Assembly: GCF_900456775.1 (NCBI RefSeq)
Contig: NZ_UAUL01000011.1
Coordinates: forward strand, 119,566 to 183,565
Reading direction: 5' to 3'
DNA from: Sarcina ventriculi
GTDB taxonomy: Bacteria > Bacillota > Clostridia > Clostridiales > Clostridiaceae
Length of the DNA stretch: 64,000 bases
Part shown: positions 53,387-61,397 of the stretch, piece after piece
Numbering within the stretch: the first letter of the stretch is position 1
How the letters are laid out: each line of letters starts with the position of its first letter
Program-made: the position numbers and the translations under genes
Notes under the pieces: model-generated
Database searches by the model: none
What the model saw: only the letters and a program-made list of their open reading frames with translations
Told to the model about the DNA's origin: nothing

Positions 53387-53821
53387 TTAAGATATTTGAA
53401 GTTGATCTCCAGCGTTATTCCGTCTAGATGTAATAGTATGTGAATAACTTTGTACCCACTCATTATCTTGAAAATCTATCTTTTTCTTTATTTTACCACA
53501 ACTATCGCTTTCTACTAAATATTTTAAATTAGCTCTAGATAATTCAATAGGAATTCTTAACGTAAAATATTTTTTTAAATCTTCATCTTTTTCATTATAG
53601 TTCTTATAAAAATAACCATAAGATTTTAAGCATGGAAAGATATCCATCTGTTCTCCTGTAATGGCTATATGTGTTTGTTTGCCTTTAGCTCTTCCATCAA
53701 GTGTGTTGGATAAACTTAACTTTTTTACTATAATCCCATCATACTCATCTACATCCCTTATAGTTGTACCTATATTATTTAATATTTCTTTTACTATATT
53801 ATATGTTTCAAGAAATTCCAT
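53387..53821 (-). CDS. Small protein of the restriction locus, possibly the N-terminal part of R1
   Basis: ATG 53821 follows TTGGAGAAAATATAT; an upstream TTG overlaps that site. The 144-residue product has FPCLKSYGYFYKNYNEKDED and RIPIELSRANLKYL and ends NNAGDQLQIS. It is in the same frame as the R1 extension (705 nt = 235 codons apart), separated by a single TAA. It could be an N-terminal domain of R1 (total about 676 residues) or a separate small subunit. Confidence 0.55.
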   Translation of the reverse strand: MEFLETYNIVKEILNNIGTTIRDVDEYDGIIVKKLSLSNTLDGRAKGKQTHIAITGEQMDIFPCLKSYGYFYKNYNEKDEDLKKYFTLRIPIELSRANLKYLVESDSCGKIKKKIDFQDNEWVQSYSHTITSRRNNAGDQLQIS

Positions 53822-53905
53822 ATATATTTTCTCCAATTCTTTATTACTAAATATTTCTATTTAATTATATAAAATTTATATTATTTAAACAACATAATAA
53901 TAAAA

Positions 53906-53948
53906 AAGAAGTATATAAAGAGCCCTAATCTCTCTTTATATACTTCTT
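53906..53948 (-). terminator. Terminator overlapping the 3' end of methyltransferase M2
   Basis: AAGAAGTATATAAAGAG and its complement form a 17-bp stem; the right arm lies inside the M2 coding end. T-rich DNA follows on the minus strand, separating the methyltransferase mRNA from the restriction genes. Confidence 0.8.
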
Positions 53949-55457
53949 TAAAATATTAGATATTACCCTTGTCATTAAAGGAGGAACACTGTTTCCAACT
54001 TGCATATACGTTTTCGTATATGGACCTAAAAATATATAATCATCCGGATATGATTGAATTCTAGCAGCTTCTCTTGGTGTTAAACCACGTGCTTGATATA
54101 GATGTATATACATATTGCAATCAAATTTCATATGTGCAGTTATTGTTTTACATACTTCATTAGGCTTTAGTTTATAATATTTGTCTTTAAATATATCACT
54201 TCTGCTTGTATAGGGCATTATATCTGCAATTCTTTTACTATCTGATTTATCACCAGGTATCATTCTGCCAAATATCTCTATATCCCTATCATTATTATAT
54301 CTTGCCTTATGATTAAATATAAGCTTGCTATTTATTCCTTTATTTATGTTTTCTACATATTTATTTATTTGTATATTTCTATTAGTTTCTATTTTTCTAC
54401 CTGATATTTCAGTATCTAATTCAGTAGCATTTTTTATTGTTAATGCTTGTAGTTCTCTTAAATCACCTATAGCATCAATCAAATTATATTTGTTAATACT
54501 ACTAAGACTGTTTTCTATTTCATCTATTATATCTTTGGCACTTTTATTAATTTCTTTACTTACGTCACATCTTATTCCTATATAAATTAAACGCTCTCTA
54601 TTTTGTGGCACTCCAAAATCTTTAGCATTAAACAAATGATATGATACGTCATAATCTTCACCTTCTAAGTTATGAAAATCTTCTCTTACTTGCTCTGCAA
54701 CACTAAGCATACCTTTAACATTTTCCATGATGAAAAATTTAGGTTTTAATTTCTCAACACCCTTAACATAATTCTTATACAAAACATTCCTTGGATCATC
54801 TATGATCCTCTGTCTATTTGCCATTGAAAAACCTTGACATGGAGGACCTCCAATAATAACATCAACATTTTCGCTAATATGTTTATTTATATTATCAATA
54901 ATCCCTCTTATGTCTCCAGTAACAATTCTCTCTTTTGGTATTTGATAGTGATTAAATGAATAAGTTTTAGTACAAACTGATTCTATATCATTTGCTAATA
55001 AAACTTTATAACCATTTTGATAAAATCCTAAACTCATTCCTCCGGCACCACAGAAAAAATCAACTAATGTTGGACTATTCGTGTCTTCTAAGTAATTTAA
55101 CACCGCTTCCTTTCTATAGTAATCCATGTATTTCTTTAAAGATTTATCTATTTCAACATCTAATAATATGTATGATCGTATTATGGATATAAATCTTAAA
55201 TAATCTTTTCCTAATATGGTTTTCAATTTATTAATATCAGTTACATCATTGATTATTCCTAGCTTAATAAGGAAGTCTTGTACACTTTCATTAATACTAC
55301 TATCATTAATTTTTACAGCTCTATCAATATTATTTAATTCACAAATACAATCAGTAAAATCTTTTAATATTGATTTGATATATTTTTTCTCTGATGTATT
55401 TTTAATTTCTGATATATTTTTAAATATGCTAAATGTTTCTTTATTTAAATTAGTCAT
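53925..55457 (-). CDS. m5C DNA methyltransferase M2
   Basis: The 510 residues include an N-terminal extension of about 125 residues, then the full m5C methyltransferase set: motif I VDFFCGAGGMSLGFYQNGY (AdoMet), motif IV GGPPCQGFSMANR (catalytic Cys), motif VI ENVKGML, motif VIII QNRERLIYIG, and motif X YMQVGNSVPP near the end. It methylates cytosine in the recognition site. It starts 3 nt after the M1 stop (coupled). LlaJI has two such enzymes because its site is asymmetric. Confidence 0.95.
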   Translation of the reverse strand: MTNLNKETFSIFKNISEIKNTSEKKYIKSILKDFTDCICELNNIDRAVKINDSSINESVQDFLIKLGIINDVTDINKLKTILGKDYLRFISIIRSYILLDVEIDKSLKKYMDYYRKEAVLNYLEDTNSPTLVDFFCGAGGMSLGFYQNGYKVLLANDIESVCTKTYSFNHYQIPKERIVTGDIRGIIDNINKHISENVDVIIGGPPCQGFSMANRQRIIDDPRNVLYKNYVKGVEKLKPKFFIMENVKGMLSVAEQVREDFHNLEGEDYDVSYHLFNAKDFGVPQNRERLIYIGIRCDVSKEINKSAKDIIDEIENSLSSINKYNLIDAIGDLRELQALTIKNATELDTEISGRKIETNRNIQINKYVENINKGINSKLIFNHKARYNNDRDIEIFGRMIPGDKSDSKRIADIMPYTSRSDIFKDKYYKLKPNEVCKTITAHMKFDCNMYIHLYQARGLTPREAARIQSYPDDYIFLGPYTKTYMQVGNSVPPLMTRVISNILKKYIKRD

Positions 55458-55460
55458 ACA

Positions 55461-56477
55461 TTATTCCTCAATCTCTAGTTTTATATTTAAAGCTTTTACA
55501 ACTTGCATAGCAACTTTGTAAGAAACATCAACTGTAACAGCATTTCCAAATTGTTTATATGCTTGAGTATCAGAAACGTTGATATCCCAATCACTTGGAA
55601 AACCTTGAAGTTTCCGACATTCATTAGGCGTTAATCTTCTTACAGAAGAAACTCTCTTTTCTTCTGTATCTTGAAATTTATTTCTATTATTTAAGTCCGT
55701 AACATAGTTATCCTGTGATGCTCTATGCATTTTGTGCATTGTCGCACATAGGGGTCTTGCTACGTTTAAATCAATCTCTGATCTTGAATAATAATTACCA
55801 CTTCCATTAGCTAATATTGTAGGTAATATTTTTTCACTTAAAAAATACTTTCTTTCTACATTTTCATCTAAAAAATCTTGTAAGGTATTTTCCAAACTTA
55901 CTCCAACTGGAAATTCAAATAAAAATTCATCCTCTGTTCCAGTCTCTTGAAGATACTGTCTATCTATTGCAACAACAAATACTCTTCTTCTAGTATGTGG
56001 AATTCCAAAATCAGCACTATTTAAAACTTTACTAAATACTATATAATCTAGATTATTATGAAGTATATCCCTCATTCTTTGAAAAGTTCTACCATTATCA
56101 TGAGTTTCTAAATTTTTAACATTTTCTAATACTATAACTCTAGGTCTATGTATTCTTATAATCTGTTCAATAGTAAAAAACAAAGTTCCTCTCTCATCAT
56201 CAAATCCTAACTGTTCACCCATCATGCTAAAAGGTTGACATGGAAATCCTCCAATAAGCACATCATGGTCTGGTATATTATCTAATAATTTATTTATATC
56301 ACCTAGTACTATATGATTTCCTATATTATGTCTATAGCTTTCAACAGCATATTTATCTATGTCATTAGACCATATTATATTAAATCCTGCATTTAAAAAA
56401 CCTAAGTCTAATCCCCCTGCACCAGCAAACAAACTTACTGTTCTCAAATGCCTTTGTCTATAGTGTATTCTTTCCAT
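55461..56477 (-). CDS. m5C DNA methyltransferase M1
   Basis: This 338-residue enzyme has motif I SLFAGAGGLDLGFLNAGF, motif IV IGGFPCQPFSMMGEQ (catalytic Cys), motif VI ENVKNL and motif X YKQFGNAVTVDV. It is of ordinary bacterial m5C length. It is the first gene of the modification mRNA, which runs M1-M2. A purine-rich GGAAGG lies 14 nt before ATG 56477, longer than ideal. Having two cytosine methyltransferases with R1/R2 predicts an asymmetric site of the LlaJI kind (GACGC for the type enzyme); the actual site is unknown. Confidence 0.95.
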   Translation of the reverse strand: MERIHYRQRHLRTVSLFAGAGGLDLGFLNAGFNIIWSNDIDKYAVESYRHNIGNHIVLGDINKLLDNIPDHDVLIGGFPCQPFSMMGEQLGFDDERGTLFFTIEQIIRIHRPRVIVLENVKNLETHDNGRTFQRMRDILHNNLDYIVFSKVLNSADFGIPHTRRRVFVVAIDRQYLQETGTEDEFLFEFPVGVSLENTLQDFLDENVERKYFLSEKILPTILANGSGNYYSRSEIDLNVARPLCATMHKMHRASQDNYVTDLNNRNKFQDTEEKRVSSVRRLTPNECRKLQGFPSDWDINVSDTQAYKQFGNAVTVDVSYKVAMQVVKALNIKLEIEE

Positions 56478-56913
56478 CTATGTGCTTCAATCCTTCCCTT
56501 GAATAAGATTTTATTTGTAGCATTTATTAATTTTCTTTTTAAATTTTCACATAACTATTCTATAATATTGTTTATTCTACCATGTTTAAAATCTAAAAAC
56601 AACACTGTATGTAATAAGTATGTTTTGCATTATTTAAAATAAGTTTACCTATTTATTGAATTTATACCATAGCACTAAAGAGTAGTATAAATTTTATACT
56701 AAGGTTAATAATCAAAGATATAAATTTTATACTAATAAAGTCTTTTTAATATAAAATTTATACTCTATATTTATTACAACAACTTATATTAATTACTAAG
56801 TTTTTAGATATAACTTACAACATAGTATTAAAGTATAAAAATTATACTAAAGTATAGTAAAATAATAATAAGTCAGTTATAGTAGTTTATTTTAATTTGA
56901 AAGGTATTAAATA
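56478..56913. other. Intergenic region between restriction and replication-like genes
   Basis: These 436 bp separate the divergent M1 and HTH genes. No protein gene is supported. The right half holds the palindrome array at 56683-56848; the left half is plain AT-rich DNA. Confidence 0.6.
56683..56848. repeat. Array of four related palindromes (operator/iteron-like)
   Basis: TAGTATAAATTTTATACTA (56683-56701), a close copy at 56717-56733, a reversed copy at 56748-56764 and AGTATAAAAATTATACT at 56832-56848. The first three are spaced 33 and 31 bp apart, near three helical turns each. The array sits upstream of the gene starting at 56914. Confidence 0.75.
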
Positions 56914-57189
56914 ATGAAAATATATATAAATGAAAATATACTTAAAGATTCAAGATTAAAACCACAAGAAGTTTATTTGCTTCTACATTTAATAAATTTA
57001 GCAAATAATAATGGTGAAATAAGCATAAGTCATAAAGAACTTTTATCGGAGACTAGATTTACTAATAGCGCAATGCTTATTAGATATATAGACAATTTAA
57101 TTTCAAATAATTATATAAATAAAGTTTTAGGTGGTGGTGCTGGAATTAAAAATAAATATACTGTAAATATTAAGTTAGTTCAAGCATAG
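56914..57189 (+). CDS. Small HTH protein of the replication-like block
   Basis: This 91-residue protein is a winged helix: LKPQEVYLLLHLINLANNNG, then SHKELLSETRFTNSAMLIRY (recognition helix) and the wing YINKVLGGGAGIKNKYTVNI. It resembles the HTH_36 domain of plasmid replication proteins but is short and may be a control protein. The palindrome array just upstream is a likely binding site. Start ATG 56914 after TTGAAAGGTATTAAATA. Confidence 0.65.
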   Translation: MKIYINENILKDSRLKPQEVYLLLHLINLANNNGEISISHKELLSETRFTNSAMLIRYIDNLISNNYINKVLGGGAGIKNKYTVNIKLVQA

Positions 57190-57284
57190 CAATATAGACT
57201 ATACTTATAAATTTAAGTAGGAAAAACAGGAATAAATTACTACCTTATAATTATGAAAAAACATTTGCAAATAAGTAGATGTTA

Positions 57285-57325
57285 TCCTATAATTAAAGCA
57301 CAATAATCTTAAATTTATTATAGGA
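57285..57325 (+). promoter_or_regulatory. RBS-masking hairpin before the initiator-like gene
   Basis: TCCTATAAT (57285-57293) pairs with ATTATAGGA (57317-57325), covering much of the Shine-Dalgarno TAGGAGG of the gene at 57336. A possible 17-codon leader ORF (57253-57306) overlaps the left arm. Confidence 0.5.
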
Positions 57326-57335
57326 GGTGAAATTA

Positions 57336-57974
57336 ATGAAAATAACTAAGGATTTTTTAAAGTTTAAGCAATTTTTAAGGAATAAAAAGTTAAAACCAGT
57401 TCAAAAAGTTATAATGGAATATCTTTTTGAACTTCATAACTGCAAGTTTGGTTATGCTTTTCCATCTATGAAAGACTTAGTTATGGAAGTTAACGCATCT
57501 TGTAATAATACTGTAATTTCAGCTATTAAAAAGCTTGAAAAAATGGGACTTTTAAAGGTTAATAGAAAAAATAAAAACAATAGATATTATATAGAAGACA
57601 TAGAGAATTTTTTAGTTGGAATAAAAAAGAACACATCTACTGAAAAAGAATTTAGTGATAAAAAAACGGTATGTTCTTTTAATGAAGATAATATAAATTG
57701 TGAAATTGATGAAATAATGTTAGAAAACAAAATAGCAAGGGATATGAATTGTTCTTTAGAAGAGGCTGTTAATGCTTTAAAATATGCTAAAGAAAGGAAA
57801 GCTAAAAGTTTAATAGCTTATGCAAAAAGTAGCATTAAAAATGGTTGGCACAAAATACAAAATAGCTATAGCTCCACTATGTCTAATATAAATAAAAAAG
57901 TTGGCTTTGCAAATTTTACTCAAAGGGTTTATGACTATGAAAAGCTAGAGAGACAGTTACTGGGATGGGATTAG
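57336..57974 (+). CDS. HTH_36-type replication-initiator-like protein 1
   Basis: ATG 57336 lies 8 nt after TAGGAGG; the upstream GTG overlaps it. The 212 residues open with a winged helix of the HTH_36 kind: LKPVQKVIMEYLFELH, then FPSMKDLVMEVNASCNNTVI and KKLEKMGLLKVNRK. The C-terminal 80 residues (LEEAVNALKYAKERKAKSLI) resemble the helical end of DnaD- or RepL-like plasmid proteins. It probably binds DNA to start or control replication. Context: iteron-like array upstream and a second HTH_36 gene 1.5 kb further on. Confidence 0.65.
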   Translation: MKITKDFLKFKQFLRNKKLKPVQKVIMEYLFELHNCKFGYAFPSMKDLVMEVNASCNNTVISAIKKLEKMGLLKVNRKNKNNRYYIEDIENFLVGIKKNTSTEKEFSDKKTVCSFNEDNINCEIDEIMLENKIARDMNCSLEEAVNALKYAKERKAKSLIAYAKSSIKNGWHKIQNSYSSTMSNINKKVGFANFTQRVYDYEKLERQLLGWD

Positions 57975-58105
57975 TTATATTAGATGATAAATCTGTATTT
58001 AACTTATAATTTGTAAAAAATACTTCTCTACTATTTTTTCTTTTTATGTAAATATATGATAAAATTATATAATAATAAATTACACTTAGTAAGGGGAATA
58101 TAAAA

Positions 58106-58972
58106 ATGAAAAAGAAAAACATATTTTTAATAATCATAACAATAGCAGCAGCTTTTTCATTAGGGGCAGGTACGAGCATCTTAATAAATAAAGAAAAAAA
58201 TACTTCTAATGAGAAAAATGGTACGTATGCCATTAAAAACAATACTGCAAATGATGTTGAAGATGAAATCATGGAAAATCAGAAAATCACCTCTGATAAT
58301 AACTTAGATAATGAACAAATCACTAATATAATACCATCTAATGAAACATCTACTACTATAGAGAAAAGTAATCATAGTAAGCTATCATTAGATGATATTA
58401 AACAACTTGCAATTGATAAAAAAGGTTATGAAATGAAGCTTCAATATAGTGAAGAAATTAATAATAAAATTCATTATTTTTTTACTGATGGATATTCATC
58501 TAAAAATGGTATTATTATAAATGAAGATGGAGATGCCTTTGACTTTGTTACATGGAACTTTCAAGGAATATTAGAGGAATACTCAGAGGTATCTTCTTAT
58601 GATATAGAGGACTCAACAAGTGATGTAAATCAGTTGTCAGATGAAGCATATATGGTTTTATCTTTTTATGATGAATGTATACAAGAATTTGAAAATATAT
58701 CAAATAGATTTGATGTATTAAACGATCATAACACCTTAGCTGAAATAGTAAATAATAGCAGTTATTTAATTGATGGAGGTAATGCTTTAATAAAACAAAA
58801 CTGTATCTCTAATGCATATTCATCAGGAATGTATGTTCTCTTTGGTAAAATAAATAGCTTATTAGAGTTTAGTATTAATGATTTAACGAATCCATCTGTA
58901 AAAACTGAAATAAAAAATCGTATTAACGATATAATAAATTTTTGCAATACTAATATAAGTTATATAAATTAA
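58106..58972 (+). CDS. Exported/anchored protein of unknown function
   Basis: The 288 residues begin with a signal or anchor (KKKNIFLIIITIAAAFSLGA, then GAGTSILINK). No lipobox Cys is present, so it is either cut after ALGAG-type residues or remains anchored. An Asn/Ser-rich linker (to about residue 95) precedes a helical, acidic domain (TDGYSSKNGIIINEDGDAFD). I recognise no family. TAAGGGGAATATAAAA gives the start. It lies between two HTH_36 genes of the island. Confidence 0.55.
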   Translation: MKKKNIFLIIITIAAAFSLGAGTSILINKEKNTSNEKNGTYAIKNNTANDVEDEIMENQKITSDNNLDNEQITNIIPSNETSTTIEKSNHSKLSLDDIKQLAIDKKGYEMKLQYSEEINNKIHYFFTDGYSSKNGIIINEDGDAFDFVTWNFQGILEEYSEVSSYDIEDSTSDVNQLSDEAYMVLSFYDECIQEFENISNRFDVLNDHNTLAEIVNNSSYLIDGGNALIKQNCISNAYSSGMYVLFGKINSLLEFSINDLTNPSVKTEIKNRINDIINFCNTNISYIN

Positions 58973-59113
58973 ATTTATTTTTGTAAGTTTTTTGATATAA
59001 GTATAATAAATGCCTTTTTAAAAATCTAAAATATGTCTACAATCTATATTTACTTATCTAGATTTATTTATAAATATATATAATTAGCTAATACAATAGC
59101 CTATAAAAATAAA

Positions 59114-59143
59114 AAAAAGAGTAAAACTTAATTTACTCTTTTT
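59114..59143 (-). terminator. Terminator of the RHH gene
   Basis: AAAAAGAGTAAA / TTTACTCTTTTT around a short loop, overlapping the stop of the RHH gene. Confidence 0.75.
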
Positions 59144-59306
59144 ATCTCATATATTTTTCTTTAATTAACATAGCTATTTCATTTGAAACAGTTCTCATGT
59201 TTTTTTCAGCTACTTCTTCTATTTTATCAATAACCTCTAATTCAAGGGTTATCATTATCCTCTTTTTTCCTTTAGGTATTCTAGCAGTATTAGGTTTTTT
59301 CTCCAT
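59142..59306 (-). CDS. Ribbon-helix-helix (CopG/Arc-like) protein, 54 aa
   Basis: ATG 59306 follows TAGGAGGAGTTATA and opens 54 codons. The ribbon KKRIMITLELEVIDKIEEVA and helix NMRTVSNEIAMLIKEKYM match RHH transcriptional repressors such as CopG and antitoxins. It is antisense-free of its neighbours and ends at a terminator. Direct repeats (TTTAAATTA) lie just upstream on the + strand and may be its operator. In plasmid-like blocks such proteins repress rep or toxin genes. No toxin is visible beside it. Confidence 0.75.
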   Translation of the reverse strand: MEKKPNTARIPKGKKRIMITLELEVIDKIEEVAEKNMRTVSNEIAMLIKEKYMR

Positions 59307-59482
59307 TATAACTCCTCCTAAACCATTTAAATTACCTGTTTTAACTAGTTTAAATTATATCATAAGCATTTTATGGAATCCATTTTTCATTCTTTAGTGT
59401 AATTTATTCTTTCTTAAATGTTGCATCTATGAAAGAAATTTAGTATAATGAAACATATTAAGATATAAAGTAGGAAAAACAA

Positions 59483-60211
59483 ATGCAATTTTTAAAATTA
59501 TCTTATGAGTTAATAACAGATAAAAATATAACAGCTAATGAGTTTAGAATCTATACATACCTTCTAAGCCTTTATAATACTGAAAAAAATTGTAGTTATC
59601 CTTCTTTAGAAGCAATTTCAAAAAATTTAGGAATATGCTTATCAACAGTTAAAAAATCAATAAAAAGACTTGAGGAACTTGGATATATAAAAATTCAAAA
59701 AAGAAAAGGACTTGCTGGAAACTTTAATATTTATAAGAATCTAAAACATATTGTAAATATAAATAAAAAAGCTATAAAAACAAAGGAAATAGTAAAAAAA
59801 CTAAAGGATAAAGTGTCTTATAAAGATGACAAAGTTAATGATGAAAATAAAGAAAATGATATTAATATAAGCAATGATAAAGATGCTAAAAGTGATGAGA
59901 TAGAGAATAATCACAACAAAAATAATATAGACTCGCATATAAATGTGAGCCTTGCTAGAGCTGTTACAAACGTTGATAACAGTAACTTTGCTAAGAAAAT
60001 TTTATCATTGGCTAATACAGAAATTGTTAGAGAAACTATTAAAATTTTCAAAAAGAAAAGGGGTAAAACCCCTACTTTCTTAATTAGTCTTATGATAGAT
60101 GAATATTGTAGAAGAGAAAGTAACTTTCCTATAGGGATGTCTAATTTATTAAAAAGTACTCTAGAAATATATTTACCTAATATTTACCTAAAAATTATAC
60201 ATAAAATATGA
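59483..60211 (+). CDS. HTH_36-type replication-initiator-like protein 2
   Basis: This 242-residue protein opens like initiator-like protein 1 with an HTH_36 winged helix (LITDKNITANEFRIYTYLLS, then YPSLEAISKNLGICLSTVKK and RLEELGYIKIQKRKG). A charged Asp/Asn/Lys linker (about 115-150) and a helical C-terminal domain (TVREIIKIF-type helices) follow. AAGTAGGAAAAACA before ATG 59483 is repeated at 57215. It is probably a replication or partition-related DNA-binding protein of a plasmid-derived segment. Confidence 0.65.
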   Translation: MQFLKLSYELITDKNITANEFRIYTYLLSLYNTEKNCSYPSLEAISKNLGICLSTVKKSIKRLEELGYIKIQKRKGLAGNFNIYKNLKHIVNINKKAIKTKEIVKKLKDKVSYKDDKVNDENKENDINISNDKDAKSDEIENNHNKNNIDSHINVSLARAVTNVDNSNFAKKILSLANTEIVRETIKIFKKKRGKTPTFLISLMIDEYCRRESNFPIGMSNLLKSTLEIYLPNIYLKIIHKI

Positions 60212-60267
60212 ATAATTAAGTAATTACTTAGGAATAATAATATATATTTTCTAATAAGGTGGTACTT

Positions 60268-60981
60268 ATGGTGGGGTTATATGGTAACTCAATTTTTATG
60301 AAGACAATATTTACTATTGAATTAATATTATTTATTCCATTTTTAATATTACAAATATTAATAGTATTAAAAAAGAAAAAAAATTATAATATAAAAAAGT
60401 TAAGAAATAAATATTTTCATACTATAATTATATTACATGTTAAATTTTTTCATTTTTTGTTTACAGTGTGTAGAAAAATATTTATATCTTTTATAACAAA
60501 CACCAAGCCTACTATTAATAATTCTGCTATTATTAATCATAATAAAATTAATTATGATAATTTTTGTAATGCAATTAAAAGGCAACATCCCGATGAATTT
60601 GAATTATTTACTGCTAATTTATACAAAGGTTTAGGTTATAAAGTAGAAGTAATGCCAAAGGGGCCAGATGGAGGTAAAGATGTTATACTAGAAGATAGTA
60701 ATGGTAAAGTGTATATTGAGTGTAAGCATTATGGTACATCCACAGTAGGTAGAGAAATTTGTCAAAAATTAGTTGGAGCAGCTACTGCTGATGGTATTAC
60801 TAGAATGAAAGTCTTTACGTGTGGAAAAATACATACTAATGCTACAAAATACGCAGAAAAATTTAAAAATAATGAAAATATTGATTTTGAAATTATTGAT
60901 ATAGATAAAATGTATCAATTGTATATTATGTCTAAAACATCTAATGACCAATTATATATAAACACATACTTTGCTAAATAA
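60268..60981 (+). CDS. Membrane-anchored Mrr-like restriction nuclease
   Basis: ATG 60268 lies 5 nt after AAGGTGG. The 237 residues open with two hydrophobic segments (TIFTIELILFIPFLILQILI and a second at about 50-66), then a Mrr-type PD-(D/E)xK domain: FELFTANLYKGLGYKVEVMP, PDGGKDVIL (Asp) and VYIECKHYG (Glu, Lys). C-terminal FTCGKIHTNATKYAEKF is typical of Mrr. It cuts DNA, probably modified or incoming DNA, at the membrane. It has its own 40-bp palindromic terminator. Confidence 0.85.
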   Translation: MVGLYGNSIFMKTIFTIELILFIPFLILQILIVLKKKKNYNIKKLRNKYFHTIIILHVKFFHFLFTVCRKIFISFITNTKPTINNSAIINHNKINYDNFCNAIKRQHPDEFELFTANLYKGLGYKVEVMPKGPDGGKDVILEDSNGKVYIECKHYGTSTVGREICQKLVGAATADGITRMKVFTCGKIHTNATKYAEKFKNNENIDFEIIDIDKMYQLYIMSKTSNDQLYINTYFAK

Positions 60982-61026
60982 AAATATGAATATAACTTAC
61001 ATGTAAGTTATATTCATATTTTTGTA
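60982..61026 (+). terminator. 40-bp palindromic terminator
   Basis: AAATATGAATATAACTTACA and its exact complement (60982-61021) are followed by TTTTTG after the Mrr gene. Confidence 0.8.
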
Positions 61027-61035
61027 ATTTTAAAA

Positions 61036-61276
61036 TTCATTAAATAATTTATGGGGATTTAATGGAGTAAAAGATATTATAAATATTATTGATTTTAGCA
61101 AAAAACAAATTATAGATACAATAGATGTAGATTATAATTTTTTAGATTCACTTTCACCTAAATTACCAAAGCACTTCTTAAATGCAACATTTACAAAATT
61201 TTGTAATCACTTAAAACTTTCTAGTAATATGTCTTCTAAACTTTTGGAACTAATTCTTTCAAATTATACTATTTAA
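61036..61276 (+). pseudogene. Frameless coding remnant
   Basis: A frame open from about 61036 (after a TAA) to TAA 61274-61276 reads WGFNGVKDIINIIDF, then PKLPKHFLNATFTKFCNHLK, with protein-like composition but no ATG, GTG or TTG near its start. It looks like the surviving 3' end of a gene. I recognise no family. 61277-61397 holds only the SplB upstream region. Confidence 0.4.
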
Positions 61277-61397
61277 AAATATTATATATATTCTCAATTT
61301 AATATATAAACATATGTATGCATAATAAATCATTTACATTATAAAAAGTATATTTAATCGTATCTTTGATAAACCTAAATCAAAGAGGTGATTTTTT

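Noticed and set aside
57916..58272. Minus-strand hydrophobic ORF over the exported protein
   Set aside because: It is antisense to a signal-peptide region, lacks a ribosome site and overlaps two good + strand genes.
59197..59397. Plus-strand ORF over the RHH gene
   Set aside because: No ribosome site; it is the antisense shadow of the short minus-strand RHH gene, which has a strong RBS and fold.
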